This document shows positions 9,077 to 16,399 of a DNA stretch of 64,000 bases, in pieces. Location of the stretch: positions 666,891 to 730,890 of the forward strand of contig NZ_VSSB01000001.1 in NCBI RefSeq assembly GCF_008122505.1. Reading direction: 5' to 3'. The notes under the pieces were generated by a model. It was not told the DNA's origin and made no database searches. It saw only the letters and a list, made by a program, of their open reading frames with translations. The translations under genes were made by a program, and so were the position numbers. The number at the start of each line of letters is the position of its first letter. Within the stretch, counting starts at the first letter, position 1. This stretch comes from Agromyces mariniharenae (GTDB taxonomy: Bacteria > Actinomycetota > Actinomycetes > Actinomycetales > Microbacteriaceae).

Positions 9077-10236
9077 GCGCGATCGCCTACCTGACCGCGG
9101 CGACGCCGCCGCGCCTCGCCGTGGGCGGCATCACCGTCGCGATCCCCGTGCTCGCCGTCGAGCAGCTCGGCGACGTCGCACTCGGCGGACTCCTCGCCGC
9201 CGCCGCCCTCGGGCCGAGCATCGTGGCCGCCCCGGTCGTCGGAGCGGTGCTCGACCGGACCCGGCGGCCGGGCGCGTTCGTCGCGGGCGCCGGCCTGCTC
9301 ATGGCCGCGGCCTTCACGATCTCGGCCTTCCTCGGGCCGGTGCCGGCCTGGGTGGTCGCCGTCGCCCTCGCGATCTCGGGACTCGCCACGCCCTTCGTGT
9401 TCGGCGGACTGTCGAGCTTCGTCACCGAGGGCATCCCGAACGAGCGCCGCGCGTACGCGATGGACGCGCTCGCCTACAACCTCGGCGCCGTCGCGGGCCC
9501 GGCCGCCGTCGCCGCGGCATCCGCGCTCGGGAACGCCCGCATCGCGACGCTCGTCATGGCCGCCGCCGCACTCCTCGGCGCGGTCGGGACGATCCCGCTC
9601 CGCCTCCGCCCGCTGGCGGGCGAGCCGCACGCGTCGATGCTCCGCACCATCGCAGCCGGGTTCCGCCACATCGCGACGCACCGGCCGCTTGCGCTCATCA
9701 CCGCGAGCGGCACGGTGAGCCAGTTCGGCGCCGGCGGCCTCGCGATCGCGGCCGTCGCACTCGCGATCGGCAGCACCGGGGATGCCGCGGGCGGCGCGGT
9801 CATCGTCACCGCCTTCGCCGTCGGCGGGCTGCTCGGCGCCCTCTGGAACTCCGCGCACCCGAGCCGCCTCCGCCCCGAGCTCGAGATGGGACTCGGTTTC
9901 GCGGCGACCGGCGTGTTCACCGTCGTCGCCGCACTCGACCTCGGCCAGCTCTGGGCGGTGCTCGCGATCGGCGTGTCTGGGCTGTTCACGGCGCCGGCCG
10001 CCTCGGCCATGCTGCTCATCCGCAAGCAGCAGAGCCCGCCGACGCTCCGCTCCCAGGTGTTCACGGTCGGCGCGGGCCTCCGTGCGGCGGCCGCGGCGGC
10101 GGGCGCGGCGGTCGCGGGACTCGCAGCGGGCGTCGGCGGGCCGGCACTCCTCGCCGCGATCGGCGTCGTGTGGATCCTCTCGGGCGCGATGCTCGTCGCC
10201 TACCCGAAGCACGCGCCGCCGATCGACGGCGCCTGA
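9073..10236 (+). CDS. MFS transporter of the uronate operon
   Basis: 387 residues, almost entirely hydrophobic with roughly 10-12 membrane helices separated by short charged loops (DRTRRPG after the second helix is the MFS loop 2-3 signature; IPNERRAYAMDA another cytoplasmic loop). Probably imports or exports an acidic sugar or a short oligosaccharide processed by the GH43-like enzyme. The GTG start at 9073 overlaps the previous stop by four bases. Last gene of the six-gene operon, ended by a palindrome at 10244-10261. MFS direction and substrate cannot be read from sequence. Confidence 0.82.
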   Translation: MSAIAYLTAATPPRLAVGGITVAIPVLAVEQLGDVALGGLLAAAALGPSIVAAPVVGAVLDRTRRPGAFVAGAGLLMAAAFTISAFLGPVPAWVVAVALAISGLATPFVFGGLSSFVTEGIPNERRAYAMDALAYNLGAVAGPAAVAAASALGNARIATLVMAAAALLGAVGTIPLRLRPLAGEPHASMLRTIAAGFRHIATHRPLALITASGTVSQFGAGGLAIAAVALAIGSTGDAAGGAVIVTAFAVGGLLGALWNSAHPSRLRPELEMGLGFAATGVFTVVAALDLGQLWAVLAIGVSGLFTAPAASAMLLIRKQQSPPTLRSQVFTVGAGLRAAAAAAGAAVAGLAAGVGGPALLAAIGVVWILSGAMLVAYPKHAPPIDGA

Positions 10237-10243
10237 CGGGCGA

Positions 10244-10261
10244 CGGATGCCGCGGCATCCG
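10244..10261. terminator. palindrome between convergent genes, candidate bidirectional terminator
   Basis: CGGATGCCGCGGCATCCG is a perfect 18-bp palindrome placed between the MFS stop (10236) and the flavohaemoprotein stop (10276), which converge. The location fits a terminator, though no U-tract follows on either strand. Confidence 0.5.
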
Positions 10262-10275
10262 CGCCCCTCGCTCGG

Positions 10276-11469
10276 TCAGTTGCTCGAGGCGAGCCAGAGG
10301 TCGGGGCCGAAGACCTCGTAGCGGATCCGCTGCGCCGGCACGCCCATCGCGATCGCCTCCGAGCGGATCTTCTGCATGAACGGGAGCGGGCCGCAGAGGT
10401 GCAGCGTGGCGTCCTCGGGGAGGGCCACGTCGGAGAGCCGCATGAAGCCCGCCTTCGCGGCCGCGGCGCCCTCGACGGGTGCGCCGGCGGGATCCTCGAG
10501 CCAGAGGTGCAGCTCGGCGTCGTCGATCCGCTCGACGTCGCCGAGCATCTGGCCGCTCAGCGCCCACGTGTCGACGCTGCGGTCGGCGTGCAGCACGAGC
10601 ACCTCGCGGTCGGAGCCCGCGTCGGCGAGCGAACGCAGGATCGACGCGCTCGGCGTGCAGCCGATGCCGGCCGATGCCAGGACGAGCGGGCCGTCGCCGT
10701 CGTCGAGCGTGACGTCGCCGTACGGGTTCGAGAGCTCGACGACGTCGCCGACCTCGATGCGCTCGTGCATGATCGGCGAGACCTCGCCGCCGTCGTTGAG
10801 CTTCGTCGTGATGGTGCGGCGCTCGGTGGACTCCGCGTCGGCCGACAGCGTGTACTGGCGGGCCTGGAGCACACCGTCGGCGACCGGGATGCGGACGCTC
10901 ACGTACTGGCCGGGCGCGCCCGGCGTCACGGGCGTCGCGTCCGCCGGCTCGAACACGAAGGTCATGGTCGTCGGGCTCGCGGGCGCCTTCTCGACGACCC
11001 GCCACGAGGCCCACATCACGTCGTTCGCCTGCCTCGCGTAGAGGCCCTTCTCGAGCTTGATGAGCGCGTCGGCCATGAGCCAGTAGACCTCGCTCCAGGC
11101 CGAGGCGACCTCGGGCGTCACGGCGTCGCCGAGGTCCTCGGCGATCGCCTCGAACAGGTAGCGGTAGACGATCGGGTACTGGTCCTCGGTGATGCCGAGC
11201 GAGGCGTGCTTGTGCGCGATCCGGCTGAGCACCGCCTCGGGCAGCGTGCCCGGGTGCTGCACCAGGTGCGTCGCGAAGGCCGCGATCGCGCCGGCCAGGG
11301 CCTTGCGCTGCTCGCCGTTGGCCTGGTTCGCCCGGCTGAAGGTCCCGTTCAGCAGCTCGGGGTGGGCCGCGAACATCTTCTGGTAGAAGATCGGCGTGAT
11401 CTCGCCGATGCGCGCGCCGACGATCGGCAGGGTCGCTTCGATGACGGGGCGGGCGGTGTCCGAGAGCAT
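10276..11469 (-). CDS. hmp: flavohaemoprotein, nitric oxide dioxygenase
   Basis: 397 residues, the usual flavohaemoglobin length. Globin domain (1 to about 140) with the B10 Tyr in FYQKMF, NQANGEQRKAL and proximal His region IAHKHASLG; FAD domain with RQYTLS (about 205-210); NAD(P)H domain with GIGCTPSASIL and the C-terminal YEVFGP. It oxidises NO to nitrate with O2 and NAD(P)H and protects against nitrosative stress. Start ATG 11469 has AGGAG a few bases upstream. Two copies of a 17-bp inverted repeat lie 36-76 bases upstream, so transcription is very likely repressed in the absence of its inducer. Confidence 0.96.
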   Translation of the reverse strand: MLSDTARPVIEATLPIVGARIGEITPIFYQKMFAAHPELLNGTFSRANQANGEQRKALAGAIAAFATHLVQHPGTLPEAVLSRIAHKHASLGITEDQYPIVYRYLFEAIAEDLGDAVTPEVASAWSEVYWLMADALIKLEKGLYARQANDVMWASWRVVEKAPASPTTMTFVFEPADATPVTPGAPGQYVSVRIPVADGVLQARQYTLSADAESTERRTITTKLNDGGEVSPIMHERIEVGDVVELSNPYGDVTLDDGDGPLVLASAGIGCTPSASILRSLADAGSDREVLVLHADRSVDTWALSGQMLGDVERIDDAELHLWLEDPAGAPVEGAAAAKAGFMRLSDVALPEDATLHLCGPLPFMQKIRSEAIAMGVPAQRIRYEVFGPDLWLASSN

Positions 11470-11504
11470 GGGGCTCCTCAGTCTCGAGCGGGTGGATACC
11501 CGTT

Positions 11505-11545
11505 TTCTACGGTTGGTAGAAGTCAGTCTTCTACCGTGCGTAGAA
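11505..11545. promoter_or_regulatory. two tandem TTCTAC-N5-GTAGAA operators upstream of hmp
   Basis: Perfect inverted repeats TTCTACGGTTGGTAGAA (11505-11521) and TTCTACCGTGCGTAGAA (11529-11545), centres 24 bp apart. Identical 6-bp arms with different 5-bp spacers argue for selection on the arms. They sit where the hmp promoter must lie. The regulator is not encoded next door; an NO-sensing Rrf2/NsrR-type or other repressor is an inference. Confidence 0.8.
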
Positions 11546-11565
11546 ATTCGCAAGCCGGCGAGCGA

Positions 11566-11656
11566 CGGATGCCGCGGCATCCGCTCACCCGCCCCGCACG
11601 CCGCGCCCGCGGCATCCGCTCACCCGCCCCGCACGCCGCGCCCGCGGCATCCGCCC
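11566..11656. repeat. palindrome plus 35-bp tandem repeat
   Basis: Starts with the palindrome CGGATGCCGCGGCATCCG (11566-11583). From 11574 a 35-bp unit beginning GCGGCATCCGCTCACCCGCC is present twice in full (11574-11608, 11609-11643) and once in part (from 11644). The region between hmp and the Gfo/Idh gene (11546-11800) is otherwise without coding potential I can support. Confidence 0.85.
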
Positions 11657-11701
11657 GCCCCCCGTGACATGCGCCCGCTCGCGGCGCGCACGGACCGCGA
11701 A

Positions 11702-11751
11702 GTGACGCGATCCGCCCGCTCAGCGTGCCTCGGAAGGGCAGATCGCGTCAC
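11702..11751. terminator. long stem-loop downstream of the Gfo/Idh gene
   Basis: Left arm GTGACGCGATCCGCCC pairs with right arm GGGCAGATCGCGTCAC (11736-11751): 15 of 16 pairs, loop about 18 bases. It lies 50-99 bases after the stop of the minus-strand dehydrogenase (11801), so a terminator or 3'-end stabiliser is likely. The long exact outer 11 bp could equally be a protein site. Confidence 0.55.
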
Positions 11752-11800
11752 CTCACGACGAATCGCGGATCGGGTCGGCCGCGGCACCCCGCCGACGCCG

Positions 11801-13141
11801 TCAGATGCCGAGCTCGAGGTCGGCGATGCGCACGGGCTCGCCCGTGGCGAGCGACAGGTTGCCCGCGATGCCGACCGACACCGCCTTGACGCCGTCGGCG
11901 TAGCCCGCGACGCGGCCGAGCGGCTGGTCGTCGGTCACCCGTCCGAAGACGTGCTGCAGCAGGTACGCGTCGCCGCCGCCGTGGCTGCCGATGCCCTCGG
12001 GGATCGGCACGACGCGCGCGCCCTCCCAGTGCCGCTGCACGACGAGGCGCTCGGAGTCGGGGCGCACCTCGTCCTCGGGCGAGTAGCCGGGGTGCATGCT
12101 CGGGTCGACGACGACGCGGCCGTCCTCGCCGACGAGCACGGCGCCGCGCTCGACGACCTCGAGCTCGGCGCGCCCCTCGGTGCCGTTGACCGTGACGCGG
12201 TAGCCCTCCCACGGTGCGTGGGCGTTGAGCGAGTAGCTCATGGTCGCGCCCGAGTCGTAGTCGACGAGGGCGGCGAGGTTGTCCTCGATCGTGATGCCCT
12301 CGTCGAACACGTCGCGGTCGCGCAGGTAGCCGTCGTGGTGCTCCTGGTCGAGGTAGAGCTCCTTGAGGTGCGGGTCGCCCGCGAGGTCCAGCGCGAAGGG
12401 GTCGCCCGTCGCGCCGGTGCCGCGTGCCGGGCGCGCGCCGAGACCGCGGGCGGCGGCGTTCTCGGCGCCGTAGAACCGCAGGCCGCCGCTCGCGAACACG
12501 CGCACGGGCGTCGCGGCGATCCACCAGTTCACGAGGTCGAAGTGGTGCGACGCCTTGTGGATGAACAGGCCGCCCGAGTTCGCCTTCTGCCGGTGCCAGC
12601 GACGGAAGTAGTCCGCACCGTGCACGGTGTCGAGCGCCCACTCGAAGTGCACCGACGTGACCGCCCCGATCTCGCCCTCGGCGATGACCCGTCGCAGCGT
12701 CGAGTTGCGCGGGCTGTAGCGGTAGTTGAAGGTCGTGATGACCTCGCGGCCGGTCTCGGCGATCGCCGCGCCGATGCGCCGCACGCTCTCGGCGTCGATC
12801 GTGAGCGGCTTCTCGACCACGACGTCGGCGCCGGCGTGCAGGGCACGCACCACGAAGTCGGCGTGTGTGAAGTCGGGGGTCGTGACGATGACGCGGTCGA
12901 TGCGCTCGTCGCGGATCATCCGCTCGAGGTCGTCGGGCGCGTAGCGAGCCGGTGCCGGATGCCCCGCCGCCACGACGTCGCGCTCGTGCACGTCGAGACG
13001 CCCGGGATTCACGTCGCTCCAGGCGACCAGCTCGGCGACCTCGGGCACGCGTTCGGCGCCGAGCTGGGTGCCGCTCAGCGCGCGCACGTACATGCCCGCG
13101 CGGCTTCCCGTGCCGATGAGTCCGTACCGTTCCTGCGCCAT
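11801..13141 (-). CDS. Gfo/Idh/MocA-family oxidoreductase (sugar dehydrogenase)
   Basis: 446 residues. Rossmann motif GLIGTGSRAGMY at about 7-18, the family EKPLT motif (E-K-P) after ADVVV, then an alpha/beta domain with KASHHFDLVNWW, the histidine region used in catalysis. Such enzymes oxidise a sugar or inositol hydroxyl with NAD(P), often at C3. At 446 residues it is longer than many members, with an insert around 225-290. Start: ATG 13141 preceded by GGAG at a 6-base spacing; a GTG at 13153 is less likely. Divergent from a LacI gene with two LacI operators between, so probably sugar-inducible. Substrate unknown. Confidence 0.88.
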   Translation of the reverse strand: MAQERYGLIGTGSRAGMYVRALSGTQLGAERVPEVAELVAWSDVNPGRLDVHERDVVAAGHPAPARYAPDDLERMIRDERIDRVIVTTPDFTHADFVVRALHAGADVVVEKPLTIDAESVRRIGAAIAETGREVITTFNYRYSPRNSTLRRVIAEGEIGAVTSVHFEWALDTVHGADYFRRWHRQKANSGGLFIHKASHHFDLVNWWIAATPVRVFASGGLRFYGAENAAARGLGARPARGTGATGDPFALDLAGDPHLKELYLDQEHHDGYLRDRDVFDEGITIEDNLAALVDYDSGATMSYSLNAHAPWEGYRVTVNGTEGRAELEVVERGAVLVGEDGRVVVDPSMHPGYSPEDEVRPDSERLVVQRHWEGARVVPIPEGIGSHGGGDAYLLQHVFGRVTDDQPLGRVAGYADGVKAVSVGIAGNLSLATGEPVRIADLELGI

Positions 13142-13167
13142 CGCGTGCTCCACTCGGGGTCATCGTA

Positions 13168-13241
13168 CGAGAAAGCGCTTCCTCGGTCACGCCCGCGCAC
13201 TGGCGGATCAGGAGGGAATCAGGCGGGAAAGCGCTATCTCG
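13168..13241. promoter_or_regulatory. two LacI-type operators in the divergent promoter
   Basis: CGAGAAAGCGCTTCCTCG (13168-13185) and CGGGAAAGCGCTATCTCG (13224-13241), each a near-palindrome about AAGCGCTT, centres 56 bp apart. The first lies 27 bases before the dehydrogenase start. They are close relatives of the sites at 3445-3529. Confidence 0.72.
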
Positions 13242-13355
13242 GATCCAGGACATTTCTACCAGCACGACGGCGCGTGTCCAAACCTCGGCGTCACGGAGCC
13301 GCTCGCGCGGTAGCATCGAGGCGCCCCGAGGGGGCGGGCACATGCGGGAGGACGG

Positions 13356-14405
13356 ATGACCGAGGGCGGCACCGGAACCGGGCGGAGCGCACCGGCGACG
13401 CTGCACGACGTCGCGCGCGAGGCGGGCGTCTCGCGCGCGACCGCGTCGCGCTCGCTGAACGGCAGCACGCGCAAGGTCAACGAGGAGTACCGCAAGCGCG
13501 TGCTCGAGGCCGCCGCCCGGCTCGACTACTCCCCCAACCTCTCGGCGCAGGCCGTCGCCCGCGGCACGACCACGACGGTCGCGCTGCTCGTGGCCGACAT
13601 CGCCGACCCGTACTTCTCGTCGATCGCCGCCGGCGTGGTCGCCGAGGCCGACCGCGAGCGGCTCATCGTCACGATGGCGGCGACCGAGCGCGACCCCGAG
13701 CGCGAGCTGGAGCTCGTGCGCACCCTGCGCGGACAGCGTCCCCGGGTCATGATCCTCGCGGGTTCGCGACCGACGACCGACCCGACCGAGGGCGCCCTGG
13801 GCGAGGAGCTCCGCGCCTACGAGCGCTCGGGCGGCCTCGTCGTGCTGATCAGCCGCAACGAGCTCGACCTCCGCACGGTGCTCGTCGACAACCTCGCCGG
13901 CGCCGAGGCGCTCGCCCGCGCCCTCGTCGGCATCGGCTACCGCCGCTTCGCCGTCATCACCGGCGGCGAGGGACTGCGCACCGCGGCCGACCGCGTCGAG
14001 GGCTTCCGCGCCGGGCTCGCCGCCACCGGCGGCACGCTCGAGGACGACGACGTCATCCGCGACGCGTTCACCCGTGATGGCGGTTACGACGGCATGCGCC
14101 GCCTGCTCGAACGCGGCCTCGGCGACGTCGAGTGCGTGTTCGCCGCCAACGACGTCATGGCCGTCGGCGCCCTGTCGGCCATCCGCGACGCGGGCCTCGT
14201 TCCCGGCGCGGATGTCGCGGTCGCCGGCTTCGACGACATCCCCACGGTGCGCGATGTGACGCCCGCCCTGACCACCGTGCGGGTCCCCCTCGAGGAGATC
14301 GGACGCCGCGCCCTCCGCCTCGCGCTCGGCGACGCGGCCGCCCGGGCCGAGGGCGCCGTTCGCACCGAGGTCGTCATCCGCGAGTCCACGCCGCCGCGCA
14401 AGTAG
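13356..14405 (+). CDS. LacI-family transcriptional regulator
   Basis: 349 residues. HTH and hinge at about residues 15-65 (TLHDVAREAGVSRATASRSLNG), then the sugar-binding sensor (VALLVADIADPYFSSIAAGV ... VAVAGFDDIPTVRDVTPALTTVRVP). The ATG at 13356 follows GGGAGGAC. Divergently placed against the Gfo/Idh gene and probably its repressor. HTH residues differ from the 2358-3368 regulator although operators look alike, so cross-talk is possible. Confidence 0.93.
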   Translation: MTEGGTGTGRSAPATLHDVAREAGVSRATASRSLNGSTRKVNEEYRKRVLEAAARLDYSPNLSAQAVARGTTTTVALLVADIADPYFSSIAAGVVAEADRERLIVTMAATERDPERELELVRTLRGQRPRVMILAGSRPTTDPTEGALGEELRAYERSGGLVVLISRNELDLRTVLVDNLAGAEALARALVGIGYRRFAVITGGEGLRTAADRVEGFRAGLAATGGTLEDDDVIRDAFTRDGGYDGMRRLLERGLGDVECVFAANDVMAVGALSAIRDAGLVPGADVAVAGFDDIPTVRDVTPALTTVRVPLEEIGRRALRLALGDAAARAEGAVRTEVVIRESTPPRK

Positions 14406-14436
14406 CCCGCCGCGCCCGCCACGGCACGGCGGTGCA

Positions 14437-14462
14437 CGGATGCCGCGCGCCCGCGGCATCCG
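14437..14462 (+). terminator. hairpin after LacI gene
   Basis: CGGATGCCGCG, a 4-base loop, then CGCGGCATCCG: an 11-bp perfect stem 31 bases after the LacI stop. Position suggests a terminator; no T-run follows. Confidence 0.55.
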
Positions 14463-14526
14463 CTCGCCCTGCGCCCGGCACGCCCGACGCAAGCCGACGA
14501 CGCCCGCCGCATCGGCTCCGATCGAA

Positions 14527-14598
14527 TGCAGGAACTTACAGACGACACGCCGCGGGCGCGTGGCATCCGGACGCGGCGCGTCTTCGGAAGTTCCTGCA
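14527..14598. repeat. 72-nt hairpin element, copy 1
   Basis: Begins TGCAGGAACTT and ends AAGTTCCTGCA (perfect 11-bp arms). Inside, GACGACACGCCGCG faces CGCGGCGCGTCTTC with 12 of 14 pairs, leaving a loop of about 17 bases. The whole reads as one long imperfect stem. A similar element follows at 14691. Confidence 0.75.
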
Positions 14599-14690
14599 CA
14601 CCCGGATGTTCACCGCGGCATCCGCCGGACCCCTCTCGCCCCGCGACCGGGTGGCGGGCCGCCCGGCCCGCGGCACCCGCTCCGACCGGA

Positions 14691-14761
14691 TGCAGGAACT
14701 TCCCACGGACACGCCGCGCGCCCGCGTCATCCGCTCGGGGTGTCGCCCGGTTCTTCCTGCA
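14691..14761. repeat. 71-nt hairpin element, copy 2
   Basis: Begins TGCAGGAACTTCC and ends GGTTCTTCCTGCA; the outer 8 bp pair perfectly. Its left half matches copy 1 closely (TGCAGGAACTT, then ACACGCCGCG, then CATCCG). Two near-equal elements 164 bp apart suggest a repeat family rather than chance. Confidence 0.65.
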
Positions 14762-15026
14762 GACGCGCCGAGCGAGCGCGTCTGTCCACGGATGCCGCGC
14801 GCCCGCGTCATCCGCTCGATGGCGAAGCCCGAGTCGCAGGACGATTCGACCGACGCGCCGGCGGCGGGCCGGCGAGCCACGCGATTCGTCCTTCGATTCG
14901 GGAGTGTGCACATTCCCGCCACGGCAGACGACCGCATCCGGTCGGCATCGCGTCGCCCTCCGCCGCCGTCGTGCCCACGACGCCCGCCTCGCGACACCGC
15001 GTGACGACACCCCCGCGACCTGGGTG

Positions 15027-15073
15027 TTGCGCGATCGCGCGATCGTGTCCTACACTCGGGTAAACGCTTTCCC
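15027..15073 (+). promoter_or_regulatory. promoter and LacI-type operator of the DUF993 trio
   Basis: TTGCGC (15027-15032) and TACACT (15051-15056) with an 18-base spacer form a plausible vegetative promoter. GGGTAAACGCTTTCCC (15058-15073) is a LacI-type near-palindrome covering the expected transcription start. The gene start is at 15126, after AGGAATCACC. Confidence 0.6.
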
Positions 15074-15125
15074 GCAGCGGTGCGGCGGCCTCCGCCACCC
15101 GCTCCCGGACCGAACAGGAATCACC

Positions 15126-16397
15126 GTGGCAGAGCAGACCACCCAGCAGGCCAGCCCGCAGGCCCAGTCCATCGGCATCATCATGAACGGCGTCTCCGGG
15201 CGCATGGGATACCGGCAGCACCTCGTGCGGTCGATCCTGGCGATCCGCGAGCAGGGCGGGGTCGAGCTCTCCGACGGCACGCGCGTGCAGGTGGAGCCCA
15301 TCCTCGTCGGCCGCTCCGAGCAGAAGCTCGCCGAGCTCGCCGAGAAGCACGGCATCGAGCACTGGACGACGAACCTCGACGAGGCGCTCGCCGACGACCG
15401 CTGGCAGATCTACGCCGACTTCCTCGTGACGAAGGCCCGCGCCGCCGCGCTCCGCAAGGCCATCGCCGCCGGCAAGGCGATCTACACCGAGAAGCCGACC
15501 GCCGAGAGCTTCGAGGAGGCGCTCGAGCTCGCGAAGCTCGCCACGGCCGCCGGCATCAAGAACGGCGTCGTGCACGACAAGCTCTACCTCCCCGGCCTCC
15601 AGAAGCTGAAGCGCCTCATCGACTCGGGCTTCTTCGGCCGCATCCTCAGCGTCCGCGGCGAGTTCGGCTACTGGGTCTTCGAGGGCGACTGGCAGCCCGC
15701 GCAGCGCCCGAGCTGGAACTACCGCGCCGAGGACGGCGGCGGCATCATCGTCGACATGTTCCCGCACTGGAACTACGTGCTCGAGAACCTCTTCGGCCGT
15801 GTCGAGTCGGTCTACGCGAAGGCCGTCACCGAGATCCCCGAGCGCGTCGACGAGAAGGGTGACACCTACCCGGCCACCGCCGACGACGCCGCGTACGCGA
15901 TCTTCGAGCTCGAGGGCGGCGTGATCGCCCAGCTCAACTCCAGCTGGACCACGCGCGTCAACCGCGACGAGCTCGTCGAGTTCCAGGTCGACGGCACGCT
16001 CGGCTCGGCCGTCGTGGGCCTGTTCGGCTGCAAGATCCAGCCGCGCAACGCCACCCCGAAGCCCGTGTGGAACCCCGACCTCGCCGACGCGCACGACTAC
16101 GCCGCCGACTGGATCGAGTCCCCCGGCAACCGGGAGTTCGAGAACGGCTTCAAGACGCAGTGGGAGGAGTTCATCCGCCACGTCGTCGAGGACGCACCGA
16201 ACCACTACGACTTCCTCGCCGGCGCCCGCGGCGTGCTCCTCGCCGAGGAGGGCCTGCGCTCCTCCGCCGAGGGCCGCCGCATCGCCATCCCCGAGGTCAC
16301 GATCGAGACGACGGATGCCGCGACGGCGACGGATGCCGCGACCCCCGTCGAGGCGCAGGCGGCCGACGCCGCCCCCGAGCTGACCGGAGCCCGCTGA
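15126..16397 (+). CDS. Gfo/Idh/MocA-family oxidoreductase, first gene of DUF993 trio
   Basis: 423 residues, GTG start at 15126 with AGGAA upstream. N-terminal nucleotide-binding region IGIIMNGVSGRMGYRQH, the E-K-P motif as YTEKPTAESF, and a C-terminal domain with HDKLYLPGLQKLKRLID and VDMFPHWNYVLEN where a catalytic His is expected. The last 30 residues are an Ala/Asp/Thr-rich tail carrying two copies of the GACGGATGCCGCGA motif. Probable NAD(P)-dependent oxidation of a sugar or cyclitol; the product would be handled by the next two enzymes. Two bases separate it from the DUF993 gene. Confidence 0.88.
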   Translation: MAEQTTQQASPQAQSIGIIMNGVSGRMGYRQHLVRSILAIREQGGVELSDGTRVQVEPILVGRSEQKLAELAEKHGIEHWTTNLDEALADDRWQIYADFLVTKARAAALRKAIAAGKAIYTEKPTAESFEEALELAKLATAAGIKNGVVHDKLYLPGLQKLKRLIDSGFFGRILSVRGEFGYWVFEGDWQPAQRPSWNYRAEDGGGIIVDMFPHWNYVLENLFGRVESVYAKAVTEIPERVDEKGDTYPATADDAAYAIFELEGGVIAQLNSSWTTRVNRDELVEFQVDGTLGSAVVGLFGCKIQPRNATPKPVWNPDLADAHDYAADWIESPGNREFENGFKTQWEEFIRHVVEDAPNHYDFLAGARGVLLAEEGLRSSAEGRRIAIPEVTIETTDAATATDAATPVEAQAADAAPELTGAR

Positions 16398-16399
16398 CC

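Larger units (their letters stand above)
14406..15026. other. gene-free region with hairpins and scattered repeats
   Basis: No reading frame here has a ribosome binding site, conserved motif or codon pattern I would support. It holds a palindromic hairpin right after the LacI stop, two large hairpins bounded by TGCAGGAA/TTCCTGCA, and several CGGATGCCGCGCGCCCGCG fragments (14437, 14789). A small RNA is possible but not shown. Confidence 0.6.

Noticed and set aside
11396..14077. 893-residue plus-strand frame running across hmp's upstream region, repeats and the Gfo/Idh gene
   Set aside because: It crosses intergenic repeats, has Arg/Ala-rich composition with no motif, and opposes a well-supported minus-strand dehydrogenase.
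14406..15026. Small genes in the gap after LacI
   Set aside because: Several open frames exist, but all are rich in Arg/Pro/Ala, lack ribosome binding sites, and run through hairpin repeats.
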